In this document: positions 44,956 to 52,341 of the stretch, in pieces
How positions within the stretch are numbered: position 1 is the first letter of the stretch
Layout: each line of letters starts with the position of its first letter
DNA from: Pseudomonas sp. H9
GTDB lineage: Bacteria; Pseudomonadota; Gammaproteobacteria; Pseudomonadales; Pseudomonadaceae
Direction of reading: 5' to 3'
DNA length: 64,000 nucleotides
NCBI RefSeq assembly: GCF_004353925.1
Contig: NZ_SMOK01000011.1
Coordinates: forward strand, 434,001 to 498,000
Position numbers and translations under genes: made by a program
The notes under the pieces: generated by a model
What the model saw: the letters and a program-made list of their open reading frames with translations, nothing else
Databases searched by the model: none
What the model was told of the DNA's origin: nothing

Positions 44956-45974
44956 AACGCTCCGAACACTTTAAATTAAGACCGCTCTGGACTACCGCAC
45001 TGCTTAGCCTCTGCGCCGTTTTTTCAGTGCATTCTTTTGCAGCTTTGTCACCAGTTCAGCAGGCAGCGAAAGAGCGCGGAATCACGCTCTACAACCAATA
45101 CAAGCCAGCTGAAAATGAGCTACGCATAGCTGCTGAGGCCGGGGATTCGGAAGCTCAATTCTACCTGGGAGAAAGCCTTCGCCGTAAAAATCGCCATATG
45201 ACAGCAGAGGCACAGGAGTGGCTAGAAACATCAGCAAAACAAGGAAATCTGTACGCTATGGTTCGGCTTTCTCGGAATCGCTATGGACTATGTACAGTGA
45301 TTGGAAATTGCACCAAAGGACAGAAAAGCCCAGAGGAGTGGCTTGAAAAAGCTTATGAACTAGCAAGCGCCAAGGCCGAAAATAATGATGCAGAGGCATT
45401 GTATATTCTTTACTGGATAACAGTTGACGACCTTCCATTTTTAGTTAAATCGGCAGAAGCTGGATTTCCACTGGCTCAATATTGGCTGGCAAAAAGCTAC
45501 ATCAATGGCGAAGGTTTTTTCTGGCTACCTTGGCAGCGCAGCCAGGAGGTTGAGCGCTGGTTTAAAGCATCTGCCGAAAATGGAAATCCAAAAGCCATGA
45601 TTGAATACGCCATTATCCTACATGAGAATCGCGGTGACATGGCGGAGGTGCGCCATTGGATTGAAGAGGCGGCGAAAACCGGCTATCAAAATGGCGTGGC
45701 GCACCTGGCTGGGGAGTATGCACACACACCGAGTCTTTTCGGGTTTCCACGAGATTTAGTCAAAGCCTATGGATTGACATCATTGTTATTAGTTCTTGAT
45801 GGAGGCGGCGGAACATTGAGATTCACACAGCGCGACATTGAGAAATTATCCGCTCAGATGACTCCAGAACAAATCGAGCAAGGTAAAGCCTTCGCATTGG
45901 AATGGCAGACCGCCTACCCCCGACCGATTTCATTCTTCCCGATGAGGCTTGACCCATTGGACTCACTGTTTTGA
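44952..45974 (+). CDS. Secreted Sel1-repeat protein, likely immunity protein (copy A)
   Basis: A 340-residue protein with a Sec signal cleaved after residue 30 (HSFA|ALSP), then Sel1-like alpha-helical repeats (AAEAGDSEAQFYLGESL, SAEAGFPLAQYWLAKSYING, SAENGNPKAMIEYAIIL, AAKTGYQNGVAHLAGEYA). Translation is coupled to the effector by a 4-base overlap. A periplasmic repeat protein directly after a T6SS effector is best explained as its immunity protein, implying a toxin active in the periplasm or at the membrane. The gene is AT-rich compared with the flanking chromosome. A second copy lies at 46772. Confidence 0.72.
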   Translation: MKRSEHFKLRPLWTTALLSLCAVFSVHSFAALSPVQQAAKERGITLYNQYKPAENELRIAAEAGDSEAQFYLGESLRRKNRHMTAEAQEWLETSAKQGNLYAMVRLSRNRYGLCTVIGNCTKGQKSPEEWLEKAYELASAKAENNDAEALYILYWITVDDLPFLVKSAEAGFPLAQYWLAKSYINGEGFFWLPWQRSQEVERWFKASAENGNPKAMIEYAIILHENRGDMAEVRHWIEEAAKTGYQNGVAHLAGEYAHTPSLFGFPRDLVKAYGLTSLLLVLDGGGGTLRFTQRDIEKLSAQMTPEQIEQGKAFALEWQTAYPRPISFFPMRLDPLDSLF

Positions 45975-46060
45975 TGGACGAAATAAGATTCTCAAAAGTA
46001 AAACTTTACGAACGTCCGGCATCCCGAAATACAAGGAAGATGGGTTTTGAATTTTTCTAA
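45974..46060 (+). CDS. Possible 28-codon linking ORF
   Basis: A short ORF (ATG GAC GAA ATA, ending TAA at 46058-46060) begins inside the preceding stop (TGATG) and ends 14 bases into the orphan toxin gene. No homology is recognised. It could couple translation between the two genes or be a recombination scar. Low confidence as a true gene. Confidence 0.25.
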   Translation: MDEIRFSKVKLYERPASRNTRKMGFEFF

Positions 46061-46775
46061 ACAACGTAACCGAGAATTATTACACGCCTCCGTACTCTTT
46101 TTGCTACTCGGCGGCTTTCCAAAATGGGCATATGCCGCATTGACACCGGCGCAGCAGACGACAAACGATCTCGATGTCGTGGCGCACACCCAATATAAAA
46201 ATGGTGGATTGCTGGCGCATACGATTATGAACCACAAAAATCCCACTGAATTGGAGCAGTGGGTTTTGGAAGCCACTCCGGAAACCTTGGGCCCGATTTT
46301 TATGACGCTGATTAGTGAGGCGAAAGCGTTTGATGCCATTTCCGATGAGACCGATCCGACAACCGGACAGCAGACACAAGTCAAAACGCATTACACCCAA
46401 TCTGAGACCCAAACACTTCAGCAAACAGCTATAAACCGACTGCTGAATTGGATGGTTGATGATGCGAATAAAAAAAGCACACCACCTGTCAGCCAATTGC
46501 AATTTGAAGAGGCTTTCATGCGAATGAACCGCTTCGGTACGATCTCGAAAACACCGGGGAAGTCGTATTGTGAAAACAGGTTGAAAATGGACAACTTCAT
46601 GGCCATAGGCGCTCAGAGATTCTTTGGTCCGGGTGCTGATTCAGTTCGTGCTGAGTACAGACAACATACTGCATTCCTTGGTGCAAGGATGGATGACCAT
46701 TGTGAGCACCGCGAGTATCACGGCAGATATTATATCCCAGGCGGCGAGGCACGATATAAAGGAGAGGGACTATGA
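46047..46775 (+). CDS. Secreted orphan copy of the effector C-terminal domain
   Basis: A 242-residue protein from a TTG at 46047 with AAGGA 9 bases upstream; there is no in-frame ATG before residue 60. Residues 1-30 are a Sec signal (VLFLLLGGFPKWAYA), and 31-51 (ALTPAQQ to TQYK) align position for position with residues 31-51 of the Sel1 proteins. Residues 52-242 repeat effector residues 866-1053 (GGL-AHTIM, ELEQW, LGP-FMTLISEA, QLQFEEA, YIPGGEARYKGEG). The delivery body is absent. Its stop overlaps the second Sel1 start (ATGA), as in the effector. It may be a displaced toxin module or a chimera with a new periplasmic role; either way it is not a simple fragment, since it has a start, ribosome site and signal. 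Confidence 0.75.
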   Translation: MNFSKQRNRELLHASVLFLLLGGFPKWAYAALTPAQQTTNDLDVVAHTQYKNGGLLAHTIMNHKNPTELEQWVLEATPETLGPIFMTLISEAKAFDAISDETDPTTGQQTQVKTHYTQSETQTLQQTAINRLLNWMVDDANKKSTPPVSQLQFEEAFMRMNRFGTISKTPGKSYCENRLKMDNFMAIGAQRFFGPGADSVRAEYRQHTAFLGARMDDHCEHREYHGRYYIPGGEARYKGEGL

Positions 46776-47791
46776 ATTCCCTTCACCACTTTAAAGCTCG
46801 GATACTATGGAGCACAGTAATCTTTAGTTTTTATGCCATTTTTACCACAAATTCATTTGCTGCACTGTCGCCGGATCAGCAGGCGGCGAAAGAACGCGGC
46901 ATCATGCTCTACAACCAATATAAACCCGCTGAAACGGAGCTCCGCATTGCCGCTGAGGCCGGTGATGCGGAGGCGCAATTTTATTTAGCAGAGAGTCTAC
47001 TCAACAAAAACCGCCAAATGACCGCAGAAGCTAGAAACTTGCTTGAGGCCTCTGCAACTCAAGGAAACCTTTATGCAATTATTCGCCTCAGCAAAGGCGA
47101 TGGTGGGTTTTGCGAAATAACAAATAATTGCCCGACCGACTTTAAAAAGCAATACGAATGGCGCCAGGATTTATTTCTAACATCCAAAAACCTGGCAGCA
47201 AAAGGAGACCCTGAAGGGTTGTATGTTTTTTATCGCATAACGGGAAAGCCAGAGTTCTTAGTTAGATCTGCTGAGGCAGGATTTCCAATCGCTCAGTACT
47301 GGTTAGCCGACAGATACCGCAATGGCGAAGGTTTTTTCTGGCTACCTTGGCAACGCAGTCAGGAAATTGAACGCTGGTTCAAAGCGGCCGCTGAAAAAGG
47401 CAACCCAATAGCCATGCTCAAATACGCCTTCATTGTATATGAAGATCGCGGTGACATGGCCGTGGTACGTCACTGGGTTGAAGAGTCCGCAAAAGCCGGT
47501 TATCAAAATAGCGTAGCACTATTGGCGGCGGAATACGCACACCTACGGACCTATTTTGGCTTCCCACTCAATTTAGTTAAAGCTTACGGACTAACATCAC
47601 TACTACTGGTTCTTGACGGACGCGGCGGAGAACTTATGTTTGTACAGGATGATATGGTGAAAATATCCAACCAGATGTCTCCCGAACAAATCGAGCAAGG
47701 CAAAGCTTTCGCACTGCAATGGCAGATCGCCCATCCCCGGCCGATTTCATCCTTTCCGAGGAATTTCGCCCTATTAGACTCGATACTTTAA
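46772..47791 (+). CDS. Secreted Sel1-repeat protein, likely immunity protein (copy B)
   Basis: A 339-residue paralogue of copy A with the same 30-residue signal length and repeat layout. In residues 31-80, 43 of 50 positions are identical by my count, whereas residues about 110-150 differ strongly (GGFCEITNNCPTDFKK against GLCTVIGNCTKGQKSP). This is the pattern expected if specificity lies in that segment. It is coupled to the orphan toxin by ATGA overlap. LemA follows after 19 bases. Confidence 0.72.
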   Translation: MNSLHHFKARILWSTVIFSFYAIFTTNSFAALSPDQQAAKERGIMLYNQYKPAETELRIAAEAGDAEAQFYLAESLLNKNRQMTAEARNLLEASATQGNLYAIIRLSKGDGGFCEITNNCPTDFKKQYEWRQDLFLTSKNLAAKGDPEGLYVFYRITGKPEFLVRSAEAGFPIAQYWLADRYRNGEGFFWLPWQRSQEIERWFKAAAEKGNPIAMLKYAFIVYEDRGDMAVVRHWVEESAKAGYQNSVALLAAEYAHLRTYFGFPLNLVKAYGLTSLLLVLDGRGGELMFVQDDMVKISNQMSPEQIEQGKAFALQWQIAHPRPISSFPRNFALLDSIL

Positions 47792-47810
47792 TTACCGGAA
47801 GGATATCTCC

Positions 47811-48410
47811 ATGCTTATATCTAACGCCGTGCTTCTTTTTATTGTACTTATACCAGTACTCTACGCCATCAACATCTACAACAAACTAGTAACCCTGCGA
47901 AATCGCTTTCAAAACGCCTTCGCTCAGATAGAGGTACAGCTCAAGCGCCGCTATGACCTGATTCCCAACCTGATGGAAACAGCCAAGGCCTACCTGAGCC
48001 ACGAGCGTGAAACCTTGGAAGCGGTTACCGCAGCACGCAACAGTGCAATAGCACGTCTCAATGCAGCGACAGCCCAGCCGGGCTCTCCCCAGGCAATGGC
48101 TCAACTAGGAATAGCCGAAGGTGCCCTGTCGAGCGCAATGGGCCGCCTGACGATGACCATGGAGGCCTACCCAGACCTCAAGGCTTCGCAAAACATGCAG
48201 CAGATGAGCGAAGAACTGACCAACACCGAGAACAAAGTGGCCTTCGCACGCCAAGCGTTCAATGACGCGGTCATGTCTTACAACACCTACAAACAGGCCT
48301 TCCCCCCGGTGCTGCTGGCCAACGTGTTCGGTCATGGTTCCGAGGCCAGTCTGTTGATATTTGCCGATAGCGTACAGCTCCAGGACGCGCCAAAGCTGTC
48401 GTTTAACTGA
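47811..48410 (+). CDS. lemA: LemA family protein
   Basis: A 199-residue membrane-anchored protein: one N-terminal helix (about 4-22), then the LemA helical core (NAFAQIEVQLKRRYDLIPNL; ENKVAFARQAFNDAVMSYNT). AAGGA precedes the ATG. LemA proteins are of uncertain function and are often encoded next to M48 metalloproteases, as here. The first ~30 codons are AT-rich like the T6SS module; the rest returns to chromosomal composition. Confidence 0.88.
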   Translation: MLISNAVLLFIVLIPVLYAINIYNKLVTLRNRFQNAFAQIEVQLKRRYDLIPNLMETAKAYLSHERETLEAVTAARNSAIARLNAATAQPGSPQAMAQLGIAEGALSSAMGRLTMTMEAYPDLKASQNMQQMSEELTNTENKVAFARQAFNDAVMSYNTYKQAFPPVLLANVFGHGSEASLLIFADSVQLQDAPKLSFN

Positions 48411-48431
48411 AACGCGTCATCGGAGTAACCA

Positions 48432-49562
48432 ATGAATTATTTTGAACACCAAGTTCGCGCCCGACGCCATACCGTGCTTCTGCTGCTATTGATGGGGGCG
48501 GCAATACTCAGTCTGGTTATCGTCATCAGCGGGGTACTGATACTGATACTGCACGTCCCGGAAGGACAGCCACTCAACCAATCTGACGAGGAGCTACTGC
48601 ACTATGTATTCCTTTCTGTGGTCGCGGTAGTACTGCTGGGTAGCCTCTACAAAAACGACGAATTACGAGCGGGTGGCAAGTGGATAGCCGAGCGTCTGGG
48701 TGGTCGCCTCATCAGCCTGGAGCCACAAAACCTGGAAGAACGCCAATTGCTCAATGTGGTGGAGGAAATAGCTATCGCCTCGGGCGCTGCGGTTCCGGCG
48801 GTTTATGTACTGGATGAAGCTTCGATCAACGCCTTCGCTGCCGGGTTGACGCCCGAGGATGCAGTCATCGGCGTCACCCGAGGCGCTTTGGCACTGCTCA
48901 GTCGTGAAGAACTGCAAGGTGTGATTGCCCACGAGTTCAGTCATATCTACAACGGTGACATGCGCCTCAATACGCGTTTGACGGCGGTGGTTCACGGCTT
49001 GTTACTGCTGGGACTGATTGGCGAACTCATCATGCGCGCCATACCCCATCGCGCCGTACCCAACCTCAGCTCATCCGACTCCACCGCCTCAGATTCCTGC
49101 GTATCTGATCGCGCCCCAACGTTGATTGACAAGATCATGAACGCATTTCGAGTGATCGTAGTTGCCGGATTCGCGTTATGGGTGCTGGGTTATGCCGGCA
49201 CATTTTTCGGCAACCTGATCAAATCCGCGGTTAGCCGGAAGCGGGAGTTTCTCGCCGATGCCTCAGCCGTCCAGTTCACCCGCAACCCACAGAGTATTGC
49301 CGGTGCGCTGAAGAAAATTGGTGGCCTCGCTCAGGGCTCACAGTTACAAGCGGTGCATGCCAGGGAGTACAGCCATTTGTATTTTGCCGCCGGAGCGAAG
49401 ACCGCCATGGCCACTCACCCACCACTAGACGTACGCATTAAACGGATCGATCCAGACTGGGACGGCCAGTTTCCAGTAGTGGAATTTCCGCAAGACTTCG
49501 TAGCGCCCAACACCGATTTCCAGCCAGGCTCGAATTCATCGGTCGAAGCCCAGGCCAGGTGA
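48432..49562 (+). CDS. M48-family membrane metalloprotease (HtpX-like)
   Basis: A 376-residue protease with two N-terminal helices (about 14-37 and 55-70). The zinc motif HEFSH lies at 167-171, two further hydrophobic segments follow, and the third ligand Glu is in KREFLADASAVQF. The catalytic side would face the cytoplasm if it follows HtpX topology. It starts 21 bases after lemA and ends with a REP downstream. Its role is probably quality control of membrane proteins. Co-transcription with the secretion island is possible because no terminator is seen between 47791 and 47811. Confidence 0.87.
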   Translation: MNYFEHQVRARRHTVLLLLLMGAAILSLVIVISGVLILILHVPEGQPLNQSDEELLHYVFLSVVAVVLLGSLYKNDELRAGGKWIAERLGGRLISLEPQNLEERQLLNVVEEIAIASGAAVPAVYVLDEASINAFAAGLTPEDAVIGVTRGALALLSREELQGVIAHEFSHIYNGDMRLNTRLTAVVHGLLLLGLIGELIMRAIPHRAVPNLSSSDSTASDSCVSDRAPTLIDKIMNAFRVIVVAGFALWVLGYAGTFFGNLIKSAVSRKREFLADASAVQFTRNPQSIAGALKKIGGLAQGSQLQAVHAREYSHLYFAAGAKTAMATHPPLDVRIKRIDPDWDGQFPVVEFPQDFVAPNTDFQPGSNSSVEAQAR

Positions 49563-49614
49563 TGGTTGCATGGAACACGCCAGCGAGCCCACCGCGCATA
49601 CGGAAGGCGCAATG

Positions 49615-49678
49615 GGAGCGGGCTTGCCCCGCGATTGCGGCCTGACAGGCGCATCGCATCGCGGGGCAAGCCCGCTCC
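49615..49678. repeat. REP palindrome
   Basis: Perfect 21-base arms (GGAGCGGGCTTGCCCCGCGA onward and complement) flank a 22-base centre, between the convergent M48 protease and aldehyde dehydrogenase genes. Confidence 0.92.
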
Positions 49679-49715
49679 TACCGAAAGAGGCTAGCAGGCT
49701 GCTGAGCTTGATCGA

Positions 49716-51131
49716 TCAAACCTGCACAGCCTTGACCTCAACAAACTCGGCCAACCCCTCCTCGCCCCACTCACGGCCGTTACCCGACTGTTTGTAACCG
49801 CCAAACGGTGCCTGGTAGTTGAACGCCGCACCATTGAGGAAACACTGCCCGGCACGCAGTTGCCGCCCCAATTGCAAGGCCCGCTGACGATCCGCCGCCC
49901 ACACCGCACTGGACAAGCCAAACGGCGAGTCGTTGGCCAACTCGATGGCCTGGGCTTCATCGTCATAGCGGATCAGGCACAGCACCGGGCCGAAGATTTC
50001 TTCCTGGGCTATGCGCATGCGGTTATCGACGTCGGCAAACAGCGTCGGCTGAACATAGAACCCACGCTCAAAACCCGGTGCCGTATCACCGCCACACAGC
50101 AGGCGGGCGCCCTCTTCCTGGCCGATGCGAATGTAGTCTTGCACGGTTCGGCGCTGCGCCGCCGAACACATCGGGCCGAGGAAGCTCTGCGGGTCTTGCG
50201 GGTCGCCCATTGCCAGCTTGCTCACTTCGTCCATGGCGATCTCTACCGCTTCGTTATAGCGGCTGGCGGGTAGCAGCATGCGGGTCAAAGCGGTGCAGGT
50301 TTGCCCGGAGTTGATCATCACGTCTTGCACGCCGTAGCGCACAGCGGCGTCGAGGTCGGCATCAGCGGTGATCAGCAACGGCGACTTGCCACCCAGTTCC
50401 AGGCACACTCGCTTGACCGTCGGTGCCGCGGCCTGGGCGACGCGCACGCCCGCACCGGTTGAGCCGGTGAACGACACCATGTCGACCTGCGGGTGGCGCG
50501 CCAGGGCCTCACCCACTTTCGAGCCGGGGCCGCTGACCAGGTTGAAGACACCGGCAGGTAAGCCGATGGCGTCGATCATCTCCGCCAACAGGAAGGCATG
50601 CAGCGGTGTTTCCTGGCTGGGCTTGACCACCACGGTGCAGCCTGCCGCCAGGGCCGGGGCAAGCTTGCCGATCAACTGATGCAGCGGGTAGTTCCACGGG
50701 TTGATGAACGCACAGACGCCCACCGCTTCGCGGTACACCAGCGAGTTGCCGACTTCGCGCACCTCGTCCATCAGGCCCGCCAGTTCAATGTACTGTTCCA
50801 GGCCAGCAATCGGCCCGTCGACCTGTACGCTGCGACACCATTGCACTGGCATTCCCAGCTCGGCGGTGATGACGCGGGCCATTTCCTCGGCGCGCGCCTT
50901 CAATTGCTCAGTCAGGGCTCGGATGTAACCGGCCCGTACGCTGGAAGGCGTGCACGACCAGGTGGTAAAGGCCTGACGCGCTGCGGCGACGGCACGGTTT
51001 ACGTCGTGCTCGTCGCCCAGTGGCACACGCCCGGCCACGGTTTCGCTGGCTGGGTTGATGACCTCGGCCATGCCCTGCCCGCACGGCGCCTGCCAGGCAC
51101 CATCGATGTACAACCGCGAATACTCACGCAT
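49716..51131 (-). CDS. Aldehyde dehydrogenase, likely for 4-guanidinobutyraldehyde
   Basis: A 471-residue NAD(P)-dependent aldehyde dehydrogenase with Glu245 in LELGGKSP, catalytic Cys279 in NSGQTCTALTR, and PFGGYKQSGNGRE near the C-terminus. Its start overlaps the end of aruH by 8 bases, so it is translated with the arginine transaminase pathway. AruI makes 4-guanidinobutyraldehyde, and this is the obvious enzyme to oxidise it. In P. aeruginosa, as I recall, that step is assigned to KauB encoded elsewhere. Substrate by context. Confidence 0.82.
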   Translation of the reverse strand: MREYSRLYIDGAWQAPCGQGMAEVINPASETVAGRVPLGDEHDVNRAVAAARQAFTTWSCTPSSVRAGYIRALTEQLKARAEEMARVITAELGMPVQWCRSVQVDGPIAGLEQYIELAGLMDEVREVGNSLVYREAVGVCAFINPWNYPLHQLIGKLAPALAAGCTVVVKPSQETPLHAFLLAEMIDAIGLPAGVFNLVSGPGSKVGEALARHPQVDMVSFTGSTGAGVRVAQAAAPTVKRVCLELGGKSPLLITADADLDAAVRYGVQDVMINSGQTCTALTRMLLPASRYNEAVEIAMDEVSKLAMGDPQDPQSFLGPMCSAAQRRTVQDYIRIGQEEGARLLCGGDTAPGFERGFYVQPTLFADVDNRMRIAQEEIFGPVLCLIRYDDEAQAIELANDSPFGLSSAVWAADRQRALQLGRQLRAGQCFLNGAAFNYQAPFGGYKQSGNGREWGEEGLAEFVEVKAVQV

Positions 51132-52314
51132 GGGCCTTGGCCTCCATCAGTTCTGCCGCGCAGCGGGCAATGCGCTGGCAGGCCTCGCGCAAGGGTGCTT
51201 CAGCCAGTACCAGCCCCAGGCGAATATGCCCTGCCGCACTCGGGCCAAACGCTTCACCGGCCAGCACCGAAACGCCATGGCGGTCCAGCAATTGGTTGGA
51301 AAACGCCTGGGCACTGAGGCCGGTTTCGCGGATATCGACCATTACGAACATGCCGCCATCGGGCTTGAGCGCACGCAGGCCGGGGCAATCGGCCAGGCTT
51401 GCGCAGACCAGATCACGCCGCTGGCGGTAAGCCTCGCGCATGGCTTCCAGCTCTGGCAGTTGCTGCTCCAGCGCTACCACAGCGGCATCCTGGACAAAAT
51501 CGGGCGAGCCGTAGAGCATGCACAGCGCGAGGTTTTCCAGGTGTGCAGCGAGTGCCGACGAGCCCACTACCCAGCCCACCCGCCAACCGGTCATGGCATG
51601 GGATTTGGACAGGCTGTTCAACGTCGCCGTACGCTCGGCCATGCCCGGCAGGCTGGCCGGGCTAATGTGTTCGCCCTCAAACAACAGCTCGCTGTAGACC
51701 TCATCGGAGATCAGCCACAGGTCATGGCCGATGCACAGTTCGGCCAAGGCGTCCCAGGTTGCCCGCGGCAGGCTGGCACCCGAGGGGTTGTGCGGGCTGT
51801 TCAGCGCCAGTGCGCGGGTGCGTGGGGTGATGCGTGCGGCAACGTCTTCGGGGCAAACCCGAAAGCCGTTCTCCGAACGCACCGGCACCGGCACCACGGT
51901 GGCGCCACAGGCACCGAACACCGCTTCGTAGGTGACATACATCGGCTCGGCGACAATTACCTCATCGCCGGGGTTGAGCACGCACTGGGCAACACAGAAC
52001 AGCGCACACTGGGCACCGGCCAACACCGTCACCTGATCGGCACTGACTGCCTGGCCGCTGCGCTGCTGATGGCGCTTGGCGATAGCCTGGCGCAAGGCCA
52101 GTTTGCCGCGCACATCGGCATAGTGGGTGTGGCCGTTGTTCAGGCTGTCGATGGCCGCCTGCACAATCGGTGCGGGGGTGTCGAAGTCCGGGTCGCCCAC
52201 CGACAGCAGCAGGATGTCCTGACCTTGCGCCTGCAGTTCCAGGGCGCGGTAGTGAATATCCCAGGCGGCGGCACCGTCACCGGCAATACGTTGGGTCAAG
52301 TCGGAAAAGCGCAT
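51124..52314 (-). CDS. aruH: Arginine:pyruvate transaminase AruH
   Basis: A 396-residue fold-type I aminotransferase. The sequence closely follows P. aeruginosa AruH as I know it (MRFSDLTQRIAGDGAAAWDI; LSVGDPDFDTPAPIVQAAID; PEDG-to-NSPHNPSGASLPRATW). The PLP lysine is Lys237 in SLSKSHAMTGWRVGW. It transfers the alpha-amino group of arginine to pyruvate, giving 2-ketoarginine and alanine. It lies 27 bases downstream of aruI in the same operon. Confidence 0.93.
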   Translation of the reverse strand: MRFSDLTQRIAGDGAAAWDIHYRALELQAQGQDILLLSVGDPDFDTPAPIVQAAIDSLNNGHTHYADVRGKLALRQAIAKRHQQRSGQAVSADQVTVLAGAQCALFCVAQCVLNPGDEVIVAEPMYVTYEAVFGACGATVVPVPVRSENGFRVCPEDVAARITPRTRALALNSPHNPSGASLPRATWDALAELCIGHDLWLISDEVYSELLFEGEHISPASLPGMAERTATLNSLSKSHAMTGWRVGWVVGSSALAAHLENLALCMLYGSPDFVQDAAVVALEQQLPELEAMREAYRQRRDLVCASLADCPGLRALKPDGGMFVMVDIRETGLSAQAFSNQLLDRHGVSVLAGEAFGPSAAGHIRLGLVLAEAPLREACQRIARCAAELMEAKAHA

Positions 52315-52341
52315 GGCAAGCTTCCTGAATCAGATGGGAGA

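Noticed and set aside
38913..47791. A complete type VI secretion system
   Set aside because: No sheath, baseplate, membrane-complex, ClpV or Hcp genes are present; only the spike, chaperone, effector and partner genes are here, so the apparatus must be encoded elsewhere.
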